A stretch of 57,854 bases of DNA from CAVVVS01 sp963751355 (GTDB taxonomy: Bacteria; Bacteroidota; Ignavibacteria; Ignavibacteriales; Ignavibacteriaceae), in contig CAVVVS010000054.1 in the NCBI GenBank assembly GCA_963751355.1, forward strand, positions 1 to 57,854. The letters run 5' to 3'. The notes beneath the pieces were generated by a model. That model saw only the letters and a list, made by a program, of their open reading frames with translations. It did not search any database and was not told the DNA's origin. The position numbers and the translations under genes are program-made. Positions 1-8,019 of this stretch are shown one piece after another; within the stretch, counting starts at the first letter, position 1, and every line of letters starts with the position of its first letter.

Positions 1-2227
1 CTGAAGCAAGCCTAGCTGCATTAAACTCAACTTCATAATTTCCCGGCCGCTGCTGCTTGTTTACTAAAGTTTTTACTTTTCTTCCTAAAACATCATACAC
101 TATTAAACTTACGGACAAGTCGCGACTTGTCCCTACATACGGGATTGAATATTCTATTTTAGTAGTTGGATTAAACGGATTAGGATAATTTTGGTATAAC
201 TTAAAGTTTGCTGGAATGGATGCATTATCAAATTCATGTACAGAGGTTATAGTTTCTCCTCCGCTTGTAGTTTTTAAAATACCAAGGTCTCCTGCTAGGT
301 ACCCTGTATTTTCATCTGTAAAAAACATAGAAGAAATTCCTATTGAAGGCAGTTCATTCGTTAAATCTAGCCAGCTATTTCCGCCGTCCGTTGTCTTGTA
401 TAAAACGTGAGTATGGATTCCAAATGTATCGGTATCACTAACGAAATAACCAATGCTGTCGCTGACAAATTGAATTTGTGTAGGTATAGTATGATTAGCT
501 ATAGGCGCATCTGTCCAGGTGTCCCCTCTATCGGTAGTTTTAAATATATGCCCTTTTCTCCCAAAGAACCCCGTGGTTGAATTAATAAAATTAACCTTGC
601 TGTTTAGCTCATCAAAGTAACCCGGTGTTGAACCAGACGCTACAGCTAGAGTATCCCAGTTGTCGCCTCCATCAGTAGTTCTGTAAAGTGTAGAGGTTCC
701 CGAAACAAAGCCAAGATTCTCATCAACGAAGTAGACAAATTTTTTATCAAACTTATCATGATTAATACTAAGAGGGGCCCACATATTTCCACCATCAGTA
801 GTTTTAATAACACCATCACCGGTGGAAAAGTCCTTGTAAATGGCAAAGCCGAGATTGTTGTTAACAAAATACACATCCTGATAATTAGGATCCGGGAAAG
901 ATGGATCTGAAGAAGAAATTCCGGTGTTTAACTCATTCCAGTGGACACCACCATCAGTGGTTTTCATAAGTTTAGGCCCGGCATTAAAACCGGTCATATC
1001 ATCAAGAAAAAAAAGAGACCATCCATTAGAGGAATCGTTAACCACCCCCCAATTCTCCCCGGCATCCGAAGTTTTATAAAGCTTGCCATCGTCCCCATCG
1101 GCGTAACCAACAGAAGGGGAAGGGAAATAAATTGCAGAAACACCGGGATGGTCCTCACTAATTTGAGTCCAGTTCTCACCGCCGTCAGTGGTTAATGCGA
1201 TTAAACCTTTCTCCCCGAGAGCATAAGCAGAGTCGGCAGAGACATGAGTAATGGAATAAATGTAATTATTAATAGAATCTTTGCCTTTTACCCAAGTATC
1301 TCCTCCATTTTTGGTATAATATAGTCCTTCTCCAGAACCACCACCATAATCAGTTACTCCAACAATAACATTATTATTGCTGCCGGCAGAAAGAGACCTA
1401 ATACCCTGGTTTTGCGGAGCAGCGAAAACAGAATCCCAACTTTCCCCACCATCAGTGCTTCTGCATACTATGTTTGAATTGGTTGCCGCCTGATATCCAA
1501 AAGCGAAAATAGATTCTATTTGTAGATTTTTATTAAGGGAATTTGATGAAGGAAAAATTTTGGCTTCTGCAGCTTCGTCAAACTTCGCCAATATCACCCA
1601 CCCCCATTTGGGAGGTATATTAGAAACACCGAATTGCTTTGTAATTCGAATTCCGTTAGTATTTGCATCCTTAGGTGCGCCGAAAAGAACATAATTTGCT
1701 TTGCTTGCACTATATGCAATATCCTTGTACTCATTTAAATCGAAATTATCAGCATGTTCTGTAAAATCTTTACGATTTGTTGAAGTCTTTAATGTACCTT
1801 GTCCTCCTACAATTGTCATATTATTAAATGCTCTAACAAAATAAAGCGATTGAAAAAATGTTGCCAGTCTAATTACAGTTTTTAATGCAGAGACAGAATA
1901 TAAATATGATTCTCCGGTAAAATTATCTCTGCAAAGAACAAGAACGTCATTATTAATTTGATCATAAGCTATACTAACTATATCTATTTCCGGCCCCAAA
2001 CCTAAGTTACAGAATACTTTTCCAGAGCTTACTTCGAATAATGTACTTCCTTCACCACCAGCTAATAAAAGATTATTAAAGCAAACCGCAGCAGCTAAGA
2101 ATCGAACTCCCGGATGATTGTTAAACCACCGTTTCCAAACTTCATTATTTTGCTGAGGAAAAATATTAGTTCCAAAGCATGTAACTAAAAGAAGAAGTTT
2201 AAAGAAATTTTTGTATGATAAATGCAT
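1..2227 (-). CDS. Type IX-secreted YCF48/BNR-like repeat protein, C-terminus cut by contig edge
   Basis: Reading the minus strand from an ATG at 2227 gives one uninterrupted frame to the window edge (742 codons), so the gene is 3' partial. A GAGGG Shine-Dalgarno lies about 6 nt upstream of the ATG. Residues 1 to about 25 form a signal peptide (KLLLLVTCFGTN core). The middle carries at least nine copies of a T-T/S-D-G-G-x-x-W motif (TTDGGENW, TTDGGNMW, TTDGGDNW and relatives), the signature of YCF48/BNR-type beta-propeller blades. Near the end is NYPNPFNPTTKIEYSIP, the start of a type IX secretion C-terminal sorting domain; its last strands are lost. Inference: a secreted or surface-attached propeller protein, typical of Ignavibacteria, substrate unknown. 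A palindrome at 113-132 is inserted in frame inside the sorting domain. Confidence 0.85.
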   Translation of the reverse strand, partial: MHLSYKNFFKLLLLVTCFGTNIFPQQNNEVWKRWFNNHPGVRFLAAAVCFNNLLLAGGEGSTLFEVSSGKVFCNLGLGPEIDIVSIAYDQINNDVLVLCRDNFTGESYLYSVSALKTVIRLATFFQSLYFVRAFNNMTIVGGQGTLKTSTNRKDFTEHADNFDLNEYKDIAYSASKANYVLFGAPKDANTNGIRITKQFGVSNIPPKWGWVILAKFDEAAEAKIFPSSNSLNKNLQIESIFAFGYQAATNSNIVCRSTDGGESWDSVFAAPQNQGIRSLSAGSNNNVIVGVTDYGGGSGEGLYYTKNGGDTWVKGKDSINNYIYSITHVSADSAYALGEKGLIALTTDGGENWTQISEDHPGVSAIYFPSPSVGYADGDDGKLYKTSDAGENWGVVNDSSNGWSLFFLDDMTGFNAGPKLMKTTDGGVHWNELNTGISSSDPSFPDPNYQDVYFVNNNLGFAIYKDFSTGDGVIKTTDGGNMWAPLSINHDKFDKKFVYFVDENLGFVSGTSTLYRTTDGGDNWDTLAVASGSTPGYFDELNSKVNFINSTTGFFGRKGHIFKTTDRGDTWTDAPIANHTIPTQIQFVSDSIGYFVSDTDTFGIHTHVLYKTTDGGNSWLDLTNELPSIGISSMFFTDENTGYLAGDLGILKTTSGGETITSVHEFDNASIPANFKLYQNYPNPFNPTTKIEYSIPYVGTSRDLSVSLIVYDVLGRKVKTLVNKQQRPGNYEVEFNAARLAS
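113..132. repeat. Perfect 20-bp palindrome inside a coding region
   Basis: GGACAAGTCGCGACTTGTCC is its own reverse complement and continues on one side as CTACA. It sits inside the type IX sorting domain of the 1-2227 gene and is translated in frame as part of YVGTSRDLS. It looks like a dispersed REP-like palindrome that has landed in a tolerant loop; other palindromic elements (26077-26100, 29947-29964) occur in the same segment. Confidence 0.7.
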
Positions 2228-2516
2228 TTCTTACCCTCACTTTATATTTAATGGAAAATAGATTTACTATTCAGTTCTGTATATTTTTTAAGCGCCAGCA
2301 GGAATATTCAAAGGCTTGTTATTCTTTAAAATATTTTAGAGCCGGGTAATGGAAATACTCGTATCTTGTATTTATTCAGAAGATTTACATTGAGGATAGG
2401 TGTATGCTTTTTGGAAGATAAGGACTTTTGAAAATAAATGCAATCAAACAAGAAATTTTTTATTAAAATTATTGGGGGGATTTTTATTCCCTCTTGACTT
2501 TTTACCTTTAATAGAG

Positions 2517-2527
2517 GTTAGGTTACT
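2517..2527 (-). other. Half attC-like box (R'' type) at the end of cassette A
   Basis: On the minus strand this reads AGTAACCTAAC, overlapping the stop codon of the DUF3800-like gene. It is the exact reverse complement of GTTAGGTTACT at 3528-3518, which begins that gene's cassette. In integron cassettes the first bases of a cassette pair with the R'' box of its own attC, so the match is what a cassette boundary should show. No L boxes or R' box follow, so the rest of this attC is missing or unrecognisable. Confidence 0.5.
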
Positions 2528-3517
2528 TTTCAGATAATTTCTCCATTCTTGACTTAAATTGTTCTTTATTTTGCCACGGATTAAATGGTTCTTTACCTAT
2601 AGCTTTTTCTAAATCAAAATCATTTAAAATAATATGACTAATTTCTTTTTTGGGAACTATACTTTGGAAAAAGCTTTTGCTGTTCTTAAGACGTTGATTA
2701 TGATTGTAGGAATTTGACAAGATTACATTTACAGTATCGGCAATTCTTATTTCATAACTTAGGTGAGATTTTTCAAACTTACAGTTATTCCAAAATAGAT
2801 CATTAAAATCAAGATTCCCTTCTTTATTAGTATACTTATCAATGAATGGATGTCCGGTTTTATCCCAATCGATTAAAAAAGGTCACGGATCTTTGACGGA
2901 TTCTGAATAAATTTGGTTTCTTAGAATTTCGTGCCAAAAAGAATTTTGGTGGCGTCCTTTAAGAAATATTTCGTCTATTATAAATTGAATATCAAGTATT
3001 TCATTATCCATATTCCAAGCAAGAGAAATTCCCATTGTATTTTTTAATGATTTGTATATTATAATACCTAATAATTCTAATTTTATAAATTGTGTATAAC
3101 TTAATTTTCTGAACCAATAAGAAAAATCTTTTATGGTTTTAGCAACACGTGGACGATTTAATTTATTAAATAGAATGACTCCATCATTTATCCCATATTG
3201 TTGCATCTGCTTATGTTTATTAACAATCTGATATGGATTTTCGGAGGGATTAAATCTAATTGTAGTAATAGCTATTCTTGGTGGCGGTAACAAAACTTTT
3301 TCAATAAAATCTTCAAGTTGTTCTTCATTTAAACTTACTCCTTTAATTTCTCCTTTATGATTTTTTAAAGAACTAGGGAGAGAAGTTTCCCATTGATTAA
3401 ATCTTTCGTAAATAATTTCACTATTATTATCTCTACTCTGTGAGTGAACAGCAATAAAAAATGGTAATATTTCGATTTGGGAGAAAAGTCTCCAGTTTCA
3501 TCAATTGCAATCTTCAT
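2523..3517 (-). pseudogene. DUF3800-like protein, broken by a frameshift and an in-frame UGA
   Basis: The ATG at 3517 starts MKIAIDETGDFS, the D-E-(S/T)-G-D opening of DUF3800-type proteins, which are thought to have an RNase H-like fold. Within about 15 codons the coding signal moves to another frame (around 3470-3490). There it continues (FFIAVHSQSRD) to a TGA at 2883-2885, after SVKDP. The same frame then stays open past the stop (PFLIDWDKTG, then IADTVNVILSN, like the L-x-x-A-D motif of this family) to a TAA at 2523. Repaired, the protein is about 330 residues. The stop most simply reflects a lost TGG (Trp). The gene begins 5 bases after the attC-like site, consistent with being cassette cargo. 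Family assignment is tentative. Confidence 0.6.
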
Positions 3518-3521
3518 AGTA

Positions 3522-3709
3522 ACCTAACGTTGCATCTAAGCCGCAGCAAAGGACAGAACAGATTGATAGCACTAAAATGCTAATAACTAAGAAACAATTA
3601 ATTAACAAGATAACTTAAAACAACAATGCTTAACGAGTTTGCTAAAGCCAAAGATCACAAAAACAGCCGAACCGCAAAGGCTGTCGGCTTGAGCTGCTTG
3701 TTAGGTGCT
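3522..3709 (-). other. attC-like integron recombination site
   Basis: On the minus strand the left end reads AGCACCTAAC (R''), then AAGCAG, then CTCAAGCCG (L''). The right end reads CGGCTTAGATGC (L'), then AAC, then GTTAGGT (R', the G^TTRRRY consensus). R'' pairs with R' and CAAGCCG pairs with CGGCTTAG. This matches the canonical aadA-type attC arrangement (RYYYAAC, TTCAAGCCG, CGGCTTAAC, GTTRRRY). The central region is long (about 130 nt) and contains an internal hairpin, ACAGCC/GGCTGT. At about 185 nt the site is longer than most. An ATG lies 5 nt past R', as cassette genes often start. Confidence 0.7.
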
Positions 3710-3720
3710 TTTTAGGGCAA

Positions 3721-3921
3721 ATGATGAAGAATGTTAAAAATAAAGATGTATTGCCTAATACTTCTTCCCAAAAAGAAGAGATAACGGAACATAATATTAG
3801 GCTAAAACAATTTTTACTGGAAAAGGGATATTTTGTTCATGGAATTGGCATCGGTGATGCGATAGACTATTTAGTGGTAACTTGCGCCGAACCTAAAGAT
3901 ATTATGGGCAAGACCAATTAG
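3721..3921 (+). CDS. Small hypothetical protein (66 aa), opposite strand inside cassette B
   Basis: The frame opens with two consecutive ATGs 12 bases after the attC-like R'' box, preceded by TTTTTAGGG. The product is soluble, with no signal or membrane segment; the middle (LKQFLLEKGYFVHGIGIGDA) looks protein-like. I do not recognise a family. It converges on the HNH gene and overlaps its 3' end by 20 bases. It could be a truncated gene: no terminator or partner gene follows. Whether it is expressed is uncertain. Confidence 0.35.
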   Translation: MMKNVKNKDVLPNTSSQKEEITEHNIRLKQFLLEKGYFVHGIGIGDAIDYLVVTCAEPKDIMGKTN

Positions 3922-4201
3922 TTTTATCGCCTTTCTCAACATTGTTACGCCAATTTAACAGCTGTAGGTTACTGGGGTTGTCAGAACCGCCATTTGAAAC
4001 TGGGTTTATGTGATCGATTTCCCAGCCATGTTCGGAATCTCTGTCACCATAGTTGGAATATTCAATAACCGCACCACATTTATCCCAACGCCATTGGGCG
4101 GGAGAAAAATCTGGTATCGCTCTGCCTTTAGTCCAAACGAGGTCAATAGTGTCCCGGGAAAACGAATGGCCAGCTTTATTTGTATTTGATTTACGCAACA
4201 T
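3902..4201 (-). CDS. Small HNH endonuclease-family protein
   Basis: The ATG at 4201 is chosen because AAAGGAG lies about 9 bases upstream; longer upstream starts lack this. The 99-residue product carries an HNH core: a cysteine-bearing WDKCGAVIEY strand around residue 42, EIDHINPVSNGG (catalytic His near residue 64) and the N-P-x-N-L-Q-L-L box ending in WRNNVEKGD. Only one cysteine is seen where many HNH proteins have a CxxC pair, so the zinc site may be incomplete. HNH domains cut DNA in homing enzymes, restriction systems and toxins; the role here is unknown. It is the last gene of cassette B, followed by the attC-like site. Confidence 0.75.
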   Translation of the reverse strand: MLRKSNTNKAGHSFSRDTIDLVWTKGRAIPDFSPAQWRWDKCGAVIEYSNYGDRDSEHGWEIDHINPVSNGGSDNPSNLQLLNWRNNVEKGDKTNWSCP

Positions 4202-4258
4202 GGTAATTAACTCCTTTGAAATGAATGGATACATAAATAAAACTATGATGGGAAAAGA

Positions 4259-4480
4259 TTAGTCCTTCCCCCATAATCTGATAGTTACGCCAAGAGCAAT
4301 TAAAGTGGCACCTAATAAAATAGAGATTCTGCCTTGACGATAAAAAGGACTGACTTGGACGTAAAGTTTAGATGGGATTTGATATAACATTAGCAAACCA
4401 TTTACAACTAAAACAGAGCCCAATACAAAGCATATTAAGTCTATTAGCTTTTGGTAATGTTTTAATATAAACTTTTTCAT
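4259..4480 (-). CDS. Small two-helix membrane protein
   Basis: A 73-residue protein with a basic start (MKKFILKHYQK). It has two hydrophobic stretches, about residues 11-33 (LIDLICFVLGSVLVVNGLLM) and 50-68 (ISILLGATLIALGVTIRLW), joined by a short loop. No enzymatic motif is visible and I do not recognise the family. It lies between the HEPN-like and HNH genes in the same orientation, 35 and 57 bases from them, so the three are probably cotranscribed cassette cargo. No strong ribosome binding site is visible. Confidence 0.6.
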   Translation of the reverse strand: MKKFILKHYQKLIDLICFVLGSVLVVNGLLMLYQIPSKLYVQVSPFYRQGRISILLGATLIALGVTIRLWGKD

Positions 4481-4515
4481 TTGATAATTGATAATTTTGT
4501 TCTTAAAAATATTGT

Positions 4516-5022
4516 TTAAATAGACATTGATTTAATTTTCGCATCAAAAGATGATAAGGATTTAATTGAATCCTCAATTCGGCTTATAAATTTTTCAATT
4601 TCGATTAAATCTTTTTGTTCTTTTTCTATAATAGACGGGTCTTTCTTTATGTTGGATTTATATTTGAACCTTGTAATATTGTTCTTATCATCAATCGTCC
4701 AGATAGCATGAATGAAACCGTTCCTTTTGTCATTAATTTTATTTAGTTCTTCATGTATAACGTTGAATTTTTTAATTAAATCTTTATCATTAATTTTATA
4801 AAGGAGTATTTTCTTGAATTTAGATAATAATACCTTAAAAGAATCGCCACTTAAAAGTCGTATTGTCAAATTTTTATCTACTGATGACATTAAAATGGAG
4901 ATTGTTTCCATAATAGAGTACTCTAAGGAAACAAATTGTATAGAGAGCATCCCAAGAGAAGATGTTAATTTTGTAGACAAAAAGATGTCTTTGCCTACAA
5001 GTGATTCTTTATCGAGCTTCAT
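4516..5022 (-). CDS. HEPN-like protein (168 aa)
   Basis: The ATG at 5022 has AAAGGTG about 8 bases upstream. The protein is helical and charged. A central segment, NDKRNGFIHAIW (about residues 96-107), carries R-N-x3-H, the R-x4-6-H arrangement of HEPN-domain ribonucleases and of the related family that senses or cuts RNA in toxin and defence systems. The upstream part (FVSLEYSIMETISILM) fits the first HEPN helix. The C-terminal 40 residues are predicted coiled or charged helix. It is the first gene of cassette B, 130 bases after the GTTAGGTGC boundary. Catalytic activity is inferred from motif only; non-catalytic HEPN relatives are common. Confidence 0.6.
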   Translation of the reverse strand: MKLDKESLVGKDIFLSTKLTSSLGMLSIQFVSLEYSIMETISILMSSVDKNLTIRLLSGDSFKVLLSKFKKILLYKINDKDLIKKFNVIHEELNKINDKRNGFIHAIWTIDDKNNITRFKYKSNIKKDPSIIEKEQKDLIEIEKFISRIEDSIKSLSSFDAKIKSMSI

Positions 5023-5142
5023 ATACAGGCACCTTTCAGATTATTTCAATGATAGGTTCGACGACACTGACCATAAGGCAGTCAAGGAAAGCCTTTTTGA
5101 TTTATTGGCAACTGTTGTTGAGAAAAACTTAGAGCGTATTTT

Positions 5143-5152
5143 AGCACCTAAC
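5143..5152 (-). other. Half attC-like box (R' type) at the start of cassette B
   Basis: The minus strand reads GTTAGGTGCT, matching GTTRRRY and exactly complementary to the R'' box AGCACCTAAC of the attC-like site at 3709-3700. This pairing between a cassette's first bases and its own attC is expected for integron cassettes. No matching attC or attI is seen upstream (higher coordinates), so the junction partner is degraded or atypical. Confidence 0.5.
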
Positions 5153-5725
5153 ATATTATTAACCTATTAGATTTCTTCCTTATCTTATTCCCTATATAAG
5201 GATAAAATTCCTAATAGTAGATATATTTTTGATTTATCCCTTATATAAGGAATTTTCTTCTTCAATTCTTAATGGTTTTAATTATTCTTTCCACTTTGGA
5301 AATGTTTAAATTTTTTAATTAATGATTTTGTAGCACATAATTCATCTGTTAAGTTCATTATCAAGGTAATGTGTTCGGTGCGTATAAACATAATTATCGA
5401 ATGGTAAAAAGCAGATTGCATACCCCGAATTATTATAGCAGTGTTAAACTTATATATTTTATATGATTATAACAAGTGGTCTTTCAAATATGCCGCGCAC
5501 GGAAACGTTCTATTCGGATAATATTTATGTCCGGTGTATTGCTGTGAATTGTTTTCCTTGTTATCCGCGCCGTCCGGTAATATAACTACCCGGCAATCAC
5601 CAGTACGAAATGCCCATAAAAAAATCCCGCTTTTTTGCGGGATTAAAATGTTAGCTGTGCGCTTGAAATGAGCATTTAAAATTAAATTTCAAATTATAAT
5701 TAAACGTCTCACTCCAGGGAGGAAT
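5153..5725. other. Non-coding region with a near-duplicated palindrome
   Basis: No convincing gene. Two similar segments at 5186-5210 and 5233-5257 each contain CC(C/T)TATATAAGG flanked by TTAT and AATT; the second core is a perfect 12-bp palindrome. They lie upstream of the minus-strand cassette genes and could be regulator binding sites. The rest is AT-rich and featureless until the terminator near 5623. Confidence 0.4.
5623..5644 (-). terminator. Rho-independent terminator of the blaI-blaR1 operon
   Basis: AATCCCGC and GCGGGATT form an 8-bp stem around a six-base loop; on the minus strand it is followed by a T run. It lies about 80 bases past the stop of the BlaR1-like gene. Confidence 0.8.
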
Positions 5726-7603
5726 TTAATGTTTTATTTCAACCTTAAAATGATCATTGCCGGAAAATTTATTACCGGTCTTCTGCTTAATCAGTTCTTT
5801 ATATTTTTTCAGCAGTGATTGGTTCTGCATTTTACCGTTTACAAGCAGCGTGTCCTTTGAAAGATCCAGATTAAAGCCTTCATCCATTCTATGAATTAGA
5901 TCGTCTTTCATTAATTCGGCTCTTAATGAATTCAGCAATTCGGTATTTTTCTTTCGCATTAACTCTTCATGTTTTTGCAGCTTGTATTCCTTTTCTTTTA
6001 TAACAACCGTCTTATTATGTAATTCCTTTTCTTGTTTTTCGAAATCCTGTTCAGCCCTTTCCAGATCTTTCTCTTTATTAATTCTATCTTCATCTATCTT
6101 TCGTAATTTATTTTTTTGTACCTGCTTTAATTGCTCATTGTGTCTCTTCATTTTTTCATTTATAATTTTCACTTGCTCATCTATTTTTTTAAGACTATCT
6201 CCGGCTGCAGTTACTGAGTCTTCATTAATTTTAATTACCTTAACCATTGTGGAATCGAGCGTATCGATAACTGGTATTGCAGGGGGAAGAGGTAATTTAC
6301 CGGTTTTTACTTCCACTACGGCAGGAGCCGGGGGCGCAGGGAGTTTAGGAAGCGCAGTGGTTACATTCGGGGGCAGCGGGGAAGCCGGCGCTTTTATTGC
6401 TATCTCTGCGGCTGCCGTGTCTTTCGTTCCGGGTTTTACTTTCATTATTGTTATATCAGGCTTTAATTGTGCAGGATGTTTTTTATTTACCTTTGCTTTT
6501 ACCTTTGATGTATCCCTAACAGCGGCTGAATTTTGAATATGTTTGAATGCGGTGTTAGAATATATAATTGTTGAAAATACAAATACCGATAAAATAACCA
6601 GACCGGTTAACCTTTCAGGCAACGATGTTCTTAACTCGTCCGGTGTAACAAGTCTTTTAATTCTTTCAAGCAGATTCTTTTTCTTCCCGAATAACGATAA
6701 TGCAAATTTTGGATTTTTCATTTTAACTTCCTGTAAGTTTGTTAATGCTTTTGCGTATGTAAACGTATCGCTGCAAATACCAATGGTTATATCATCACAG
6801 TTCTTTTCTCTCTCTTCGCGGACTATTGAGGAAATCCACCATACAACAGGGTGATAGAAGAATATTGTTTCCACAATTGATTGAAGTATGTTGATTAAAT
6901 AATCATTCCTGTAAATATGGGCAAGCTCGTGGATTAAAATTACTTCCACCTGTTCGGCGGGCATGCCGTTCAGCGTGCCTACCGGCAGCAGTATTACCGG
7001 TTTTACATAACCTATCACCATCGGTACTTTAGCAATCATTGATTCGAGCAGCCTGATTGGTTTTTGTATCTTTAACCTATATCGAAACGAATTTAGCCTG
7101 TTCTGCCAAACAGCAGGTACAAAATTGGTTCCGGAGTATTTTATTCTTCTTGTATAGATCAAGCCGCCGGTTAGTTTTAATGAAAACAGTATTAATCCCA
7201 GCAGCCAAAAAGTAAAAATGAAAGGCAGTTTTGAATTGAGGTAATTATTAAGTTCTCCGAGAATACGGTGAAGCGAATCATCTTTTACTATCCCGGCTGA
7301 TGAATTATCGTTCAACCCGGAATTAGTATGAAGTGCGGTACTTATGATTTTGCCGCTCTGTTCACTTGAAACAGAGGATGCGGAATTTAATTCGACTCCC
7401 AAAGTAACACAAAATAAAATAACCATTAAAAATAACGAGGCAGCGGAAAGAAAGCTTCTTATTTTTGAGTAACGTTTATTCAGAAAAAACAGAGCGGCTG
7501 CCAAAAGTAAACCAACCAATATACCCTGCCATACTGAATGGAGTATTGTCCATCCAATCGCCGAAATAATTTCCTTCGGCAAAAGACTTTCCCAAAAATT
7601 CAT
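5726..7603 (-). CDS. BlaR1/MecR1-type M56 membrane metallopeptidase
   Basis: 625 residues. Transmembrane segments are visible near residues 13-40, 51-70, 125-150 and 335-352. The cytoplasmic loop before the last one contains HELAH (about 225-229), the zinc-binding HExxH of peptidase family M56, followed by a downstream E-E-R-E-K-N-C-D-D segment typical of the family. In BlaR1/MecR1 a sensor signal activates this protease, which relieves repression by BlaI/MecI. The region after the last membrane helix (about 353-625) is not a penicillin-binding sensor. It is proline-rich (about 395-430), then a long K/E/Q-rich coiled coil. The sensed signal is therefore unlikely to be a beta-lactam by the classical route. 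The start overlaps the upstream regulator by ATGA, so the two genes are translationally coupled. Confidence 0.88.
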   Translation of the reverse strand: MNFWESLLPKEIISAIGWTILHSVWQGILVGLLLAAALFFLNKRYSKIRSFLSAASLFLMVILFCVTLGVELNSASSVSSEQSGKIISTALHTNSGLNDNSSAGIVKDDSLHRILGELNNYLNSKLPFIFTFWLLGLILFSLKLTGGLIYTRRIKYSGTNFVPAVWQNRLNSFRYRLKIQKPIRLLESMIAKVPMVIGYVKPVILLPVGTLNGMPAEQVEVILIHELAHIYRNDYLINILQSIVETIFFYHPVVWWISSIVREEREKNCDDITIGICSDTFTYAKALTNLQEVKMKNPKFALSLFGKKKNLLERIKRLVTPDELRTSLPERLTGLVILSVFVFSTIIYSNTAFKHIQNSAAVRDTSKVKAKVNKKHPAQLKPDITIMKVKPGTKDTAAAEIAIKAPASPLPPNVTTALPKLPAPPAPAVVEVKTGKLPLPPAIPVIDTLDSTMVKVIKINEDSVTAAGDSLKKIDEQVKIINEKMKRHNEQLKQVQKNKLRKIDEDRINKEKDLERAEQDFEKQEKELHNKTVVIKEKEYKLQKHEELMRKKNTELLNSLRAELMKDDLIHRMDEGFNLDLSKDTLLVNGKMQNQSLLKKYKELIKQKTGNKFSGNDHFKVEIKH

Positions 7604-7989
7604 TTTTTATCTCCTTCAATCTTTTTCAAGAGAGCCTGTATCTGTTCAATTTCATCCCTGGATGCTTTATGATTGCCGAGTGCCTGCATAACAAGTTTCA
7701 TTGCCGAACCGCCGAAAGCCGTTTCCATTAACCTGTCCAGTAAAACTTTTTGTGTTTCATTTTCTTTGAATGCGGCGTAATAAATATGACTCCGGTTTCT
7801 CTCATCCCTGCCGACTAATTTTTTTTCCGTCATTATCTGCAGCATCTTTAATGTGGTGGTATATCCGACAGCCTTTTTTTCATTGAGCTTATCATTTATA
7901 AATCTGACTGTTGAAGGACCGTGCTTCCAAAGTATCTGCAGCAGTTCCAGCTCTGCATCGGTAGGTTTGGGGATCTGTTTCTTTGCCAT
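7600..7989 (-). CDS. BlaI/MecI/CopY-family transcriptional repressor
   Basis: 129 residues from the ATG at 7989, chosen over an ATG 27 bases upstream because GAGG sits about 6 bases before it. The N-terminal winged helix-turn-helix is clear (PTDAELELLQILWKHGPSTV, then VGYTTTLKMLQIMTEKKLVGRD), and the C-terminal half is the helical dimerisation domain. Such repressors bind inverted repeats in their own promoter and are cleaved or inactivated when the partner M56 protease is triggered. Two palindromes in the promoter immediately upstream fit autoregulation. The gene ends in a 4-base overlap with the BlaR1-like gene. Confidence 0.9.
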   Translation of the reverse strand: MAKKQIPKPTDAELELLQILWKHGPSTVRFINDKLNEKKAVGYTTTLKMLQIMTEKKLVGRDERNRSHIYYAAFKENETQKVLLDRLMETAFGGSAMKLVMQALGNHKASRDEIEQIQALLKKIEGDKK

Positions 7990-8019
7990 TTTCGCCTCAT
8001 TAAATTTTTTCTTCATTAA

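Noticed and set aside
2883..2885. UGA recoding (selenocysteine or Trp) in the DUF3800-like gene
   Set aside because: No SECIS-like stem-loop follows directly, other genes in the window use TGA as a normal stop, and the same gene also has a frameshift, so simple decay or error fits better.
4814..5170. 118-codon plus-strand frame over the HEPN-like gene
   Set aside because: Antisense to a minus-strand gene with a good start and the R-x4-H motif; the plus frame also runs through the cassette boundary box.
5982..6854. Two plus-strand frames (184 and 103 codons) opposite the M56 peptidase gene
   Set aside because: They are antisense shadows: the minus frame carries HELAH and membrane helices, and the plus frames are Ser/Phe/Cys-rich products of the K/E-rich coiled coil.
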